Positions 48,001 through 56,786 are shown, numbered from the stretch's first letter. The stretch is DNA of 64,000 nucleotides from Chitinophagales bacterium (GCA_019638515.1 JAHBTS010000002.1:675558-739557); one strand, 5' to 3'. The notes: generated from the letters alone by a model not told the origin. Made by a program: numbers and translations.

Positions 48001-48900
48001 CGCTCCGGTAAAAGTATTTATGATAAGTTGAATATCACAACCTTGCGGACCAACTACCGGAGGACACACATCTACAGTTACAGTTACAGTATCTTCAGAA
48101 TAGCAGTTATAGCGATCGGTAGCTCTAAAAATATATGCTGTAGTAGTTGCCGGAGTAACATAGGCATTCTGAGTAGCTTGCCCCGAACTCCATTGGTAAG
48201 CATAAGAAGGCGATCCTAAGATGGTACGAGTTTTTAACTGCACCGTTTTATTCTCACAAATAGTAGTATCGTTATTACCCGTTATTTGCGGACAAAGGTT
48301 TACTTCTATTAAAGAAATGCTGGTACCATCATTACACTTTTCATCGTTCCAAAACCCGTTGCTATAAATTTGCACACATTGTTCACCATTGCTGCAAGCA
48401 TAGCCATTACAGCCCACACCGCAAATTGGCGAACATTGGTAATCGTTGTTATTAGGCTCTCCGCTCGACCAGTTTTGGTATATTCCCGGAGTTGGTCCTC
48501 CGGTGGTTGGTGTCAAGAAAGGACCGGTTGAACTATCTAAAGCATAAAAAGTTGGAGCCGCCACAGAGGTTCTTTTAATACCAATCCATATTTTACCCGC
48601 CAATGCAAAAGCATTCTGCGCATTTAGTGCATTCACCACATTCTGGTTTTCGGTAGCATCGTTCATTACCACCAAATTGGCTCCTAAAGCCTGCGCTGCT
48701 GCCTGTGCTGCTGCTGCATCTTGCGAAGTGGGATTGATAAAATACAAACTACAATCCTGCCCCTGTACATTTAACTGCGTATAACCTTGGCCTGTAAAAG
48801 TGCTTATGATTTGCTGAATGTTGCAGCCTTTGTATTGTGCAAATACTTTTAAGTTGAATAGTAGAGCTAAACAAAGTAATTGCGTAACTTTTATTCTCAT
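45100..48900 (-). CDS. Secreted protein with two C-type lectin domains, Ig-like/SprB repeats and type IX sorting domain
   Basis: A 1266-residue protein with a signal peptide (1-22, ending KVFAQ). Two tandem C-type lectin-like domains follow (about 28-205 and 285-465). Each has WIG.KRT, EPNN (about 155 and 405) and WND near the end, the calcium- and sugar-binding EPN/WND pattern, with a Cys-rich insert before EQCVQIYS. A PKD-like domain (about 540-630) and several Ig-like segments (VCKGGSIVLNS) lead to two SprB repeats (about 1010-1150). The end is a gliding-motility-associated C-terminal domain (IPNFFSPDGDGNNEF, VFNRLGEMVF, CWDGYYRGE). It is predicted to bind glycans on the cell surface and be exported by the type IX system. 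ATG 48900 is chosen. Confidence 0.9.
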   Translation of the reverse strand: MRIKVTQLLCLALLFNLKVFAQYKGCNIQQIISTFTGQGYTQLNVQGQDCSLYFINPTSQDAAAAQAAAQALGANLVVMNDATENQNVVNALNAQNAFALAGKIWIGIKRTSVAAPTFYALDSSTGPFLTPTTGGPTPGIYQNWSSGEPNNNDYQCSPICGVGCNGYACSNGEQCVQIYSNGFWNDEKCNDGTSISLIEVNLCPQITGNNDTTICENKTVQLKTRTILGSPSYAYQWSSGQATQNAYVTPATTTAYIFRATDRYNCYSEDTVTVTVDVCPPVVGPQGCDIQLIINTFTGAGYVPLPVPGEDCSLYFINPSSQDAAQAQTAAATLGANLVVFNSATENQNVINALNANNIFGQYGGTIWIGYKRTGTNASTFYALDGSTGSFTPGAATPSLFQNWASGEPNNSGYNSCTFGCGNFTCSNQYKCSNGEQCVQIYSAGSWNDLACNETSVSVIEVNLCPEVNATFNNQTLFNLLKDTTVCAGANVVLKSNPILGSKPYTYVWTPSAKVSQNITEQILQTQQYIVKVTDRYSCYSYDTLTANVQGTFNAGFTASPATVCEGRSTFLSFNGTPSPNATFTWGLNGGTIVSGTPNGPGPIEVNWNSSGVKNITLDINDGGCTIPQATGSVTVNPNPTADAGTDMVVCSGGATVIGGVPIPNATYFWTPTTGLSDSLVANPIARDTNLTNAPKVTKYYVIVTAAGCSGIDSMQLTISPPQIEPILPASPINLCKGASVTLSSAQQFVQQMWSTMAATPTISVNQTGSYYFLGVDAQGCVWKSDTAQVTVAANPLPTTISTNGTLPVCKGGSIVLNSDSTYNAYAWSNGDATQSITVMQAGTYYLTAVDANSCEVKSNDLVITFNPNPLPIMITADGPVAFCDGGSVNLSTDSTFQTYIWTNAGSQQTINVTQSGTYHVTTTDVNNCEGLSNDIVVTVYSLPVVNLVQLRDQQCYNVADGSIVVDASNGAPVYNFVWGNGASGSSLSQLLPNTYDVTVTDNNQCTGTQSFTIQPAPVFTASIDSVKHVTCFNGSDGRLTATGVGGTPGYQYLWNNNAQTASIQRLKAGNYAVTVFDSRNCVATAQTTVTEPDEIVALPPDTTIIKVGKKQKLLVEVTPSSSNYVYEWRPQRGLSCYDCNDPIASPIQSIDYTFIVRDANGCADTLLIPFTVLADKTIYIPNFFSPDGDGNNEFWCLFADAVQSIDLKVFNRLGEMVFATNDLKQCWDGYYRGEKVDAGLYVYVVRFSFIDETWTQREGSVFVYR

Positions 48901-48924
48901 CCGTTTGTTTTTTTTGAAAGTTGC

Positions 48925-48932
48925 CAAAAATA
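48925..48932 (-). promoter_or_regulatory. Candidate -7 element of the C-type lectin gene
   Basis: TATTTTTG matches TAnnTTTG, 24 bases before the ATG. The -33 element is not clear. Confidence 0.4.
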
Positions 48933-49037
48933 GAGATTTGTTCTAAATAAGATGAAGAAGTTACAAAATTGGTTTGTCCAAAATTTTGCTTTAATAAAAA
49001 CAATAAATTGCAAGTTCATTTCATTTCTTCCTATTCT

Positions 49038-50474
49038 ATGTTTCAACTACATAATGTTTTACATTATCCATTAGGTTTACTTTTATATTTTTTATGTTGC
49101 AGTAGTGCCGTAAGCTACGCCCAATCCACACACCCGGTACTAAAAGATGCATTTGGCAGAACGCTACTATTGCATGGTTTAAATACCAGTAGCAGCGCCA
49201 AACACAGTACCGATAATCATCCTTGGATAGGTGAAGAAGATGTGCAACGCGAACAAACAGAATTTGGTTTCAACTCCGTAAGGTACCTTATTTTTTGGGG
49301 CGCTATTGAGCCGGAACAAGATGTGTACAACGATAGCTATTTGGCAGAAGTAAAAAAGCGGGTGGAATGGTACACCAACCGAAAAATGTATGTAATTCTT
49401 GATATGCACCAAGATATTTACGGCTTTGGCGTAGGAGGCAACGGAGCACCTGCATGGGCTTCTACCCAAACTAAAATTCAAAATATTATACCCGATAAAT
49501 GGGCTTGGTGGCTGCAAAACTTAGAGCCGAAAGTAAAGAAATCGTACGTTACTTTTTTTAAGTATAAAAAACGAAAAGAACTGCAAGACCACTATATGTT
49601 GGCATGGAAAAAAGTAATTGAAGTATTTAAAGATAATCCCTATGTAATTGGCTACGATGTAATGAATGAACCGCATGGCGGCAAGGTAATAAGAACCCTC
49701 TCCGGAAAGTTTGAAAAAAAGGAACTGCACGCCTTTTACAAACGAGTAATTGGCAGTATTAGAACTGCAGATACCACCCGCTATATTTTTTTTGAACCGC
49801 GCTCTTTTGGTGTAAATTTTGGAATGAAATCGCACCTGCCTAAAGTAGAAGATGCCATACCGAGCGGTACCAACAAATTGGTATATGCTCCGCACCTTTA
49901 CCTTGCATTTGTTGATATTGGCGGAAACTATTCCAAGAAATATCAAAAGAAATTGGTGAAATGGTATCGCAATAGACTTCGCGAAGCAGCTATGCACCAA
50001 ACCCCAATACTTATTGGTGAATTTGGATTAAGCCCTGGCAAAAAAGATTTCGATAAATACTTACAAGACATTTTTAAAAGAGCTAATCAACACAATGTAT
50101 CATGGTCTTATTGGTCGAGCGATTTGGGAGGTTGGGGACCATTTAAAAGCGATAAAACACCCTCTCCTATTATGAACGAAATTGTTGCCGTATATCCACA
50201 TGCTACTGCCGGCTTACTAAAAAACTTTGAATACGATAAGCATCAAAATATCTTTCAACTTGCTTATGTAAGCGACTCCTCCATTGCTGCACCCACCGAA
50301 ATTATTATTCCCAAGTTTTTATTTCCGAATGGATACGATTTTCAACTAACAGGTTTAGAAAACTGGCGGCAGGAATTTGATAGCACTTCACAAACATTAA
50401 AAATATACACCAACGAAGGTGGCAAAGAGGTAGCGGTATTCATTAAACCTAAAAGTGCACAAAACGATATGTAA
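49038..50474 (+). CDS. Glycoside hydrolase family 5, endoglycoceramidase-like
   Basis: From ATG 49038 the 478-residue protein has a signal peptide (about 1-29, ending SYAQ) and a GH5 TIM barrel. VILDMHQDIYG (about 105-115), the acid/base Glu in YDVMNEPHGG (about 205) and the nucleophile Glu in LIGEFGLS (about 315) are present. The LDMHQD segment and the length match endoglycoceramidase-like members rather than plain cellulases. A C-terminal beta domain of about 90 residues follows. It would release glycans from glycosphingolipids if the assignment holds. It faces the SMUG2-like gene tail-to-tail. Confidence 0.82.
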   Translation: MFQLHNVLHYPLGLLLYFLCCSSAVSYAQSTHPVLKDAFGRTLLLHGLNTSSSAKHSTDNHPWIGEEDVQREQTEFGFNSVRYLIFWGAIEPEQDVYNDSYLAEVKKRVEWYTNRKMYVILDMHQDIYGFGVGGNGAPAWASTQTKIQNIIPDKWAWWLQNLEPKVKKSYVTFFKYKKRKELQDHYMLAWKKVIEVFKDNPYVIGYDVMNEPHGGKVIRTLSGKFEKKELHAFYKRVIGSIRTADTTRYIFFEPRSFGVNFGMKSHLPKVEDAIPSGTNKLVYAPHLYLAFVDIGGNYSKKYQKKLVKWYRNRLREAAMHQTPILIGEFGLSPGKKDFDKYLQDIFKRANQHNVSWSYWSSDLGGWGPFKSDKTPSPIMNEIVAVYPHATAGLLKNFEYDKHQNIFQLAYVSDSSIAAPTEIIIPKFLFPNGYDFQLTGLENWRQEFDSTSQTLKIYTNEGGKEVAVFIKPKSAQNDM

Positions 50475-50482
50475 GCAGTAGA

Positions 50483-51172
50483 TTACTGCAATGCTTCCAA
50501 GTACTTATGGATGTAGCTATCTTTTTCCTTCAACTTATATTGCTGAATATATCGAGGATGCTCTAACACAACAGTTTTATCGAAAAGCGGTGTATCCTTA
50601 GTAAGCCGCTTAATGTAGTCTGCATTTTTCTTCCCCAATATAAAAGCAACGGAAGTTTCGGCAGCAATGCCGATATGAACCAGTAATGATGCCATCATAA
50701 ACGACTTTACAGATTCAAACAATGCTTTATCATCGTAATAATTAGCATTTAGCCATGTGTGAGGTGCTGTTTGCTTTACAATTGCCAATGGAAAAGGTGA
50801 ATTGATATAATACCTGCCATAAAACTTTTCTGCTCCGCCAAAAGCCGTAATCATATCATACATAAAAACCGATGAAACCTCATGCGTGTGTGCCGAGTGC
50901 ATGGAAATACCACACTCGCTTTCTAAACGCTTGGTATCGGTAAAAGGCACACCCGTAACGCCCGCGCCATGCCGGCTGGGATTTATACCGATAATAAGAA
51001 TCCTTTTTCTTGAGTCGTTATAGTATTTCCGATAAAACTTTTCCATTACCACCATAGTTTCCGGATTATCCATATAAGGATTAAGTGCATGAAAACCCTT
51101 CGGCAACTTTCCTGAAAACTGTAATTGCTTATTGAATGAAATAACCTTGTCTGCTATCGTTAATCTATGCAT
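50483..51172 (-). CDS. SMUG2-like uracil-DNA glycosylase family protein
   Basis: A 229-residue protein with the family 3 uracil-DNA glycosylase motifs: GINPSRHGAGVTGVPFTD (about 79-96), which is the SMUG-type motif A with Asn in place of the classic Asp region, and LEHPRYIQQYK (about 205-215) as motif B. It belongs to the SMUG2 branch, which removes uracil or hypoxanthine from DNA. No clear partner lies next to it; it is a single gene between GH5 and the OmpA-family gene. Confidence 0.82.
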   Translation of the reverse strand: MHRLTIADKVISFNKQLQFSGKLPKGFHALNPYMDNPETMVVMEKFYRKYYNDSRKRILIIGINPSRHGAGVTGVPFTDTKRLESECGISMHSAHTHEVSSVFMYDMITAFGGAEKFYGRYYINSPFPLAIVKQTAPHTWLNANYYDDKALFESVKSFMMASLLVHIGIAAETSVAFILGKKNADYIKRLTKDTPLFDKTVVLEHPRYIQQYKLKEKDSYIHKYLEALQ

Positions 51173-51272
51173 ACTACAACATTTACAAGCATCTAAGTTA
51201 AGTAAGTGTAAACTTTTACGAGTGCCCTAATTTAAAAGAATCAACCCTTAGTAAGATACACCTTACTGGTGC

Positions 51273-51315
51273 AAAAAAGAAGAGGCTGCCTTTTGGAGGC
51301 AGCCTCTTCTTTTTA
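51273..51315 (-). terminator. Strong terminator hairpin downstream of the OmpA-family gene
   Basis: The arms 51274-51290 and 51298-51314 form a 17-pair stem with A/T runs on both flanks. It lies 12 bases after the OmpA gene stop and can act in both directions. Confidence 0.9.
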
Positions 51316-51326
51316 TGAATTACCGA

Positions 51327-53315
51327 TTATTTATCGGAACCAGCTTTGTAGCCCGGATGCGGAGAAGCCGGATTGCTTTCGCCCTTCTCATCTTCATCTG
51401 CATAACGGAATTCTACCCTGCGGCTTTGCTTACGTTCTAATTCGCTCTTACCTGCATTAGATTTTTTACCTCCTTGATATTTTACCAAGAAGCGATCTCT
51501 TGAAATACCATATTTCTCAACCAAGTAATCGGCAACTTTTTGTGCTCTATTCCAGGAAAGCTGCTCATTATATTTTTGATCATTTCTGCTTTCATCGTAA
51601 CCTGTAATTGCTAAGCGCATATCAGGACATTGTTGCATTCTTTCTGCTACTTGGTGTAATGAGCTTAAGTAAGCAGGATCAATATAGTACTTATCGTTAT
51701 CGAAGTAAACGCCCGGCAACTCAATCTTAGAGCAATCGCCACCGCGACCACGTCTGCGTCTAGAACCCTCTGCACCTACACCTTCTTTTCCGCCTTTGCC
51801 ATCGGCACCGCCACCAAGCATTAACATATCATCGCCCTCATCGCAGCAAGGATTTGGTGGAATTTGAGCCACACCAAATTGATCTACCGGATAACCCGGA
51901 GGTGAATACGGTTCTTTGTCATCGCAATCAACAATACCATCTTTATCACTATCAAGTGCTACGCCTTTTACATCAACTGGGCAACCTTTCTTAGTGTTAG
52001 GCTCTTTATCCAACTTATTTGGAACACCGTCTTCATCATCATCCTTAAATGCATCTGCAATAATTTTATCGGGATTGGTTTCTGCCAATTTGCGATATAC
52101 ATAATCATTAGGATTTAACCACCAAAGCGGCTCTACTTTATTTCTACCTACATGGAAATTAAATCCTATAGAAGTATAAGAGATATTGTCGTTATCGCGT
52201 GTGAAACCAGGATAGTCGTCCTGTGTCCAACGATAGCCATCCAAGACATCCGTTCCTGTGATAATGAATTTTTGCTCAAGTGAAAGTGTAACCCATTTTG
52301 AAATATGGAAACCCATTCCAAAACCAAAATTAAAGGTAGGTAATAATTGATAGTTCTTGAATAATCCTGCTTTGTTTACATCTCTGTCTGCATCAGACTC
52401 ATAAGTTCCATCAAATTTTCCTTTCAAAATTTTCAAAGACTCTTTCTTTTTATCTAAACGTGCATTTACCGGAGGTGTGCCCGGAGAACCTCCAATTTGG
52501 TATATTGCCAACACATCGGTAAAATCATACATTCTTCCATTAGCATCTAAAGCATCTACTTGTGTTCTAGTAAGGGTTCCACCCACACCACCAAAGAGGT
52601 AAAAGTTTACCATGTTACGCTCTCTGTAAAAACGGATATTGCCTAAGTTTACTACTGCTTGTAATGCTACATCGTGTACAAAAGTTCTGTAATTATAGAA
52701 GAAGTATCCTCTATTTCCCTTAGGAATTCTATTGGAGGTATCGGTACCAACCCCTGTGTAATAGTTAACATTTCCGTTGTATCTACCATTTAATGCTTGG
52801 TTGAATTTAAGGTTAAAATCCGGTTCCCAATTTAAGCCTGTCATCCAAGCAAACTGGTATTGGAAACGCAAAGAGAATACGTGTCCAATTGATTTTCTTA
52901 TAGTTAAACCTGCGCCCCAGTTTTGCCATACTTTAGCCCAATTTGGGTTTACATCACCGCTCACAAAAGCATATCCTAAATTAATACCTATTTCCCATTG
53001 GTCACTTGGGCGAGCCGGGTAGAGGTATTTCATTTCTTTAAATGCCATTTGCTGCTTCTTTTGCTTTTTCTTGCTTTGGTAAACAGCGCTATCTAAGTCC
53101 ATACGCGGCATTAACGGCTGGCTTATTGCTTTTCTATCGTTAAAATTAAATTCTTTGGCTTCCATGTCAGGCTTCATAAATTTCACCTGATTTTGGATGT
53201 CTTTTTTCTCAGCCTTTTTTGATTGCTGTGTGGTATCAGTAGTAGATTGTGCTACTGTTGCGCTTATAAAACACAACAATAATGCCGTACTGAATAATTT
53301 GGAAAGTTTCACCAT
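51327..53315 (-). CDS. OmpA-family outer-membrane protein with thrombospondin-3 repeats
   Basis: A 662-residue protein with a signal peptide (1-22, ending TVAQ). A long beta-barrel-like region (about 80-420, aromatic-rich strands) is followed by two thrombospondin type 3-like calcium repeats (DDDEDGVPNKLDKEP and DSDKDGIVDCDDKEP, about 437-485), a Gly/Arg-rich low-complexity stretch (about 505-535) and a C-terminal OmpA peptidoglycan-binding domain (about 545-640, ITGYDES..., NRAQKVADYL). Surface anchoring to the wall is likely. A -7 element TATTTTTG lies 41 bases before the ATG. Confidence 0.88.
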   Translation of the reverse strand: MVKLSKLFSTALLLCFISATVAQSTTDTTQQSKKAEKKDIQNQVKFMKPDMEAKEFNFNDRKAISQPLMPRMDLDSAVYQSKKKQKKQQMAFKEMKYLYPARPSDQWEIGINLGYAFVSGDVNPNWAKVWQNWGAGLTIRKSIGHVFSLRFQYQFAWMTGLNWEPDFNLKFNQALNGRYNGNVNYYTGVGTDTSNRIPKGNRGYFFYNYRTFVHDVALQAVVNLGNIRFYRERNMVNFYLFGGVGGTLTRTQVDALDANGRMYDFTDVLAIYQIGGSPGTPPVNARLDKKKESLKILKGKFDGTYESDADRDVNKAGLFKNYQLLPTFNFGFGMGFHISKWVTLSLEQKFIITGTDVLDGYRWTQDDYPGFTRDNDNISYTSIGFNFHVGRNKVEPLWWLNPNDYVYRKLAETNPDKIIADAFKDDDEDGVPNKLDKEPNTKKGCPVDVKGVALDSDKDGIVDCDDKEPYSPPGYPVDQFGVAQIPPNPCCDEGDDMLMLGGGADGKGGKEGVGAEGSRRRRGRGGDCSKIELPGVYFDNDKYYIDPAYLSSLHQVAERMQQCPDMRLAITGYDESRNDQKYNEQLSWNRAQKVADYLVEKYGISRDRFLVKYQGGKKSNAGKSELERKQSRRVEFRYADEDEKGESNPASPHPGYKAGSDK

Positions 53316-53355
53316 AAAAATAGTTACAATAGATAATTTAACGTACTTATCAGCC

Positions 53356-53363
53356 CAAAAATA
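53356..53363 (-). promoter_or_regulatory. Candidate -7 element of the OmpA-family gene
   Basis: TATTTTTG on the minus strand matches TAnnTTTG, 40 bases before the start codon. A weak CTTTC lies at about -33. Confidence 0.4.
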
Positions 53364-53413
53364 TCAAAATTGTTCAAAGCTGAAAGTTTTGAAAAAAAAG
53401 AATTAAAAAAAAA

Positions 53414-54433
53414 TCACACTACCTCCCAAGTTTGGTTGCCGGAGAGTAGTAAATTTAGACTTTCTTCTCCCTTTTGCTGCTTAGCGGCTTCAACTTGTGC
53501 TCCAATTGCCTGCTCAAAAGTAGGTTTTTCTTTTGCAAAGATAACTCCAAATGGGCGTGGGAAGTCTTCATTACTAAAAAATCGCGCCATAATTTGGGCT
53601 TTTAGAATATCGCGTTCATCGTGTATCCATAAATCGTTGGCGCTGTATCCTTCTTGTAAATTTACGACTTTGGGCTGGTAGCCATCTAAAACAATACCCA
53701 GCGATTCGCTTTCTCCAAACAGCAATGGTTTTTCGTGCTCTACAAAAATGGCACTTGCTTTTTGTGATACCTTATTTCCAAAAACCTCAAATGCATTATC
53801 ATTAAAAATGTTGCAGTTTTGATAAATTTCCAGCAATGATGTGCCTTTATGTGCTGCTCCCCGCTCTAACATTCGTTGCAAATGCCGAGGTTCTTTATCC
53901 ATACTTCTTGCCACAAAGCTGGCATCGGCTCCCAGTGCCAATGCTAATGGATTAAATGGATTATCTACCGTTCCCGCAGGCGAAGATTTAGTTACTTTAT
54001 GAAGCTCGGAGGTGGGTGAAAATTGGCCTTTGGTTAAACCATAAATTTGGTTATTGAACAATAAAATATTTACATCTACATTTCTTCTAAGTAAATGAAT
54101 TAAGTGGTTGCCTCCTATTGAAAGCGAATCGCCATCGCCTGTAATAATCCAAACACTCAAATCCGGGCGGGCTATTTTTAAACCGGTAGCAATGGCGGTA
54201 GCTCTGCCATGAATGGAGTGCATGCCGTAAGTATTCATGTAGTAAGGAAACCGAGAAGAGCACCCTATTCCGCTGATAAATACAATTTTCTCGCGTGGAA
54301 TTTTTAGCTTAGGAATGGTAATTTGTACTTGCTTTAGTATCACAAAATCGCCACAACCCGGGCACCACCTTACTTCTTGGTCGGTTTCTAAATCTTTGGC
54401 ACTGTATGGTTCAAAATCAACTGCTGCTTCCAT
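53414..54433 (-). CDS. korB: 2-oxoacid:ferredoxin oxidoreductase, beta subunit
   Basis: The 339-residue protein shows the Cys motif CPGCGD (about 24-29) of KorB-type subunits, the TPP-binding ITGDGDSLSIGGNH (about 95-108) and NNQIYGLTKGQFSP (about 123-136), with GIGCSSR near 51. It decarboxylates 2-oxoglutarate or another 2-oxoacid together with an alpha subunit, passing electrons to ferredoxin. No alpha subunit gene (korA) is adjacent, although the two normally lie together. It starts one base after the IcmF-like gene. Confidence 0.92.
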   Translation of the reverse strand: MEAAVDFEPYSAKDLETDQEVRWCPGCGDFVILKQVQITIPKLKIPREKIVFISGIGCSSRFPYYMNTYGMHSIHGRATAIATGLKIARPDLSVWIITGDGDSLSIGGNHLIHLLRRNVDVNILLFNNQIYGLTKGQFSPTSELHKVTKSSPAGTVDNPFNPLALALGADASFVARSMDKEPRHLQRMLERGAAHKGTSLLEIYQNCNIFNDNAFEVFGNKVSQKASAIFVEHEKPLLFGESESLGIVLDGYQPKVVNLQEGYSANDLWIHDERDILKAQIMARFFSNEDFPRPFGVIFAKEKPTFEQAIGAQVEAAKQQKGEESLNLLLSGNQTWEVV

Positions 54434-54434
54434 T

Positions 54435-55826
54435 TTACTTTTCTCCTAATAAATCTATTGTTCCTTTTAGTTGATACAATTTTTGTGCAATGATACTTTG
54501 CTCGTCTGTCCATTCATCGTATTGCTCTATAGTTTCTGCTATTTCTGCAAGGTAGCGTGTGCGCTGTGCCGGAATAATTGCCTGGGTTAAATCTGTGCCC
54601 TTTGCTGCCGGTTGCAATTCTCCCCAATTTGCGTTTGTTTTACGTTGTATGGTGCGTACAATACATTCAAACAAACGGTTTACACCTGCATCGTTGAACT
54701 TAGATGCCACCGTACCCACAATAGGCAACTCTTCGTTTTGAGCCTGAAAAAGCATGTGGTTTCGTTTGTATTGCTTGCACACATCGTTCAGTGCATCTAA
54801 AGCGCCCGACTTATCGAATTTATTGATGGCTATTACATCGGCATAATCGAGCATGTTTATTTTTTCCAACTGCGAAGCTGCGCCATACTCTGGCGTCATT
54901 ACATACATAGACACATCGCAGAATTGCAAGATAGAAGCATCGCTTTGCCCTACCCCTGCACTTTCCAAAATAATAAAATCGAACCCGGCTGCCTTGCACA
55001 CATCTATTGCCTGCATTACATATTCGCTGAGAGCCTTATCGCTTTCGCGCGTGGCCATAGAGCGCATATAAGCTCTCTTATTAAAAATGGCGTTCATTCT
55101 AATACGATCGCCCAGCAATGCGCCTCCGGTTTTCTTTTTACTTGGATCTACAGAAATTACAGCAATAGTTTTATTGCGGTAGTTCAATAAGAAACGTCTT
55201 ACAATTTCATCGGTTACACTCGATTTTCCCGCACCGCCAGTGCCTGTAATACCCAACACAACTGCATTTCCCGAAATATTTCCATTCATTGACTTCTTAA
55301 CTTGATCAAATGCTCCATTCTCTGCTGCGGTAATGGCTTGTGCAATGGCTTTCCAATTTGCAGTGCTCCAATCGGTCTTTGTAAATGAAGTATCGGTATG
55401 AGCGTTGCTGCTTGCTGCGTTTGCAATTACATCTGCAATCATGCCTTCTAAACCCAACTGCCTGCCATCGTCTGGCGAATATATTTTGGCTATGCCGTAA
55501 GCGTGTAACTCCTCAATTTCTGAAGGAAGAATGGTTCCTCCGCCTCCTCCAAAAATTTTGATGTGGCTGCATTCGTATTGTTTTAGCAAATCGAACATGT
55601 ATTTGAAAAACTCTATGTGCCCGCCTTGATAGCTTGTAATGGCAATAGCATCGGCATCTTCTTGTACTGCGGCTTCCACAATTTCTTGTGCACTGCGGTT
55701 GTGCCCCAGGTGTATAACTTCTGCGCCTTGTGCCTGCATAATTCTTCGCATAATATTGATGGCGGCATCGTGGCCATCAAAAAGCGAAGCGGCTGTTACT
55801 ATTCGAATTTTTTTTTGCTTTTCCAT
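54435..55826 (-). CDS. IcmF-type protein: cobalamin-binding and G-protein domains without the mutase domain
   Basis: The 463-residue protein has a B12-binding domain (about 1-140) with DGHDAA (17-22; H19 is the likely cobalt ligand) and FGGGGG and IYSPDDGR segments, followed by a MeaB-type GTPase domain (about 185-400) with P-loop GTGGAGKS (195-202), VDPSKKKTGGALLGDRIRM and NKFDKSG. This is the order of fused isobutyryl-CoA mutase (IcmF). IcmF normally continues with a mutase domain for about 600 more residues. Here the frame stops after a short linker (TIDLLGEK) and korB begins one base later, so the mutase half is missing. It could act as a chaperone/B12 carrier for a mutase elsewhere, or be a split enzyme. 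Confidence 0.85.
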   Translation of the reverse strand: MEKQKKIRIVTAASLFDGHDAAINIMRRIMQAQGAEVIHLGHNRSAQEIVEAAVQEDADAIAITSYQGGHIEFFKYMFDLLKQYECSHIKIFGGGGGTILPSEIEELHAYGIAKIYSPDDGRQLGLEGMIADVIANAASSNAHTDTSFTKTDWSTANWKAIAQAITAAENGAFDQVKKSMNGNISGNAVVLGITGTGGAGKSSVTDEIVRRFLLNYRNKTIAVISVDPSKKKTGGALLGDRIRMNAIFNKRAYMRSMATRESDKALSEYVMQAIDVCKAAGFDFIILESAGVGQSDASILQFCDVSMYVMTPEYGAASQLEKINMLDYADVIAINKFDKSGALDALNDVCKQYKRNHMLFQAQNEELPIVGTVASKFNDAGVNRLFECIVRTIQRKTNANWGELQPAAKGTDLTQAIIPAQRTRYLAEIAETIEQYDEWTDEQSIIAQKLYQLKGTIDLLGEK

Positions 55827-55865
55827 CTTACTTTCTTTTCAAAAATTAGCAATGTAATTTTAAAT

Positions 55866-56786
55866 TCAATTCATGGTGAACCCTCTTAGAAACATGGCTA
55901 TATCCATTTTTTTCTTTCCTTCTAATTGCACTTCCAGCAGGTGTAAAAATCCATTGGCACAAGCTACCTTTAAATACGTTTTTTCATCAGAAAAAATTTC
56001 GCCCGGTAAATATTGATGTTCTTGCAGTTCAATTTCCGATAAAAACACCTTCATTATTTTTCCTTTAAAGTGAAAAAAGGCAGCCGGGTAAGGACTCAAT
56101 CCCCGCACAAAATTGTGCAATTCCTCTGCCGTATAGTTAAAGTTTATTTCGCAATCGGGCTTGAAAATTTTAGGAGCTTTGGGGGCATCTATAATGTGTG
56201 CTTGTGCAATAGCCGGATAACTATTAGCAGCCACTGCATCAATAGTTTTTCGCAATACTTGTGCGCCTAAATACATCAATTTTACATAAAGTGTTCCCGC
56301 TGTTTCTGATGGAGCAATTGCTATTTCTTCTTGAAAAATGATATGACCGGTGTCTATTTCGTGTTGTAAAAAAAAGGTGGTTACACCAGTTTGGGTTTCG
56401 CCATTGATAATTGCCCAATTTATTGGGGCGGCACCTCTGTATTTGGGCAATAGAGAGGCATGTAAATTTATGGAGCCTAAGCGCGGCATATTCCAAACCA
56501 CTTCGGGCAACATGCGGAATGCCACTATAACAAACAAATCTGCCTGCAAGGTGCGGAGTTGTTCCACAAAGGATTCGCTCTTCAGTTTATCGGGCTGCAG
56601 TACTTTTAATCCATGTTTGAGTGCGCACTGTTTTACTTCGCTTTGGTGCAGTTCTAACCCTCTGCCTGCCGGTTTATCGGGCGCGGTAACTACTGCTGCC
56701 ACTTCGTGCGAAGAAGTAAGTAGCGTTTCTAACATTGGCACTGCAAATTCCGGTGTGCCGAAAAATACCAATCGTAATTTTTGCAT
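55866..56786 (-). CDS. fmt: Methionyl-tRNA formyltransferase
   Basis: The enzyme formylates initiator Met-tRNA. From ATG 56786 the protein is 306 residues and starts MQKLRLVFFGTPEFAVP. NLHASLLPKYRGAAPI (about 106-121) with the following EIDTG holds the catalytic N-H-D set. A C-terminal OB-like domain is present from about 205. The downstream gene on this strand is the IcmF-like gene (39-base gap). Confidence 0.96.
   Translation of the reverse strand: MQKLRLVFFGTPEFAVPMLETLLTSSHEVAAVVTAPDKPAGRGLELHQSEVKQCALKHGLKVLQPDKLKSESFVEQLRTLQADLFVIVAFRMLPEVVWNMPRLGSINLHASLLPKYRGAAPINWAIINGETQTGVTTFFLQHEIDTGHIIFQEEIAIAPSETAGTLYVKLMYLGAQVLRKTIDAVAANSYPAIAQAHIIDAPKAPKIFKPDCEINFNYTAEELHNFVRGLSPYPAAFFHFKGKIMKVFLSEIELQEHQYLPGEIFSDEKTYLKVACANGFLHLLEVQLEGKKKMDIAMFLRGFTMN

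Noticed and set aside
50475-50489. Short hairpin GCAGTA/TACTGC between GH5 and the SMUG2-like gene
   Set aside because: A six-base stem with no T run is too weak to call a terminator.
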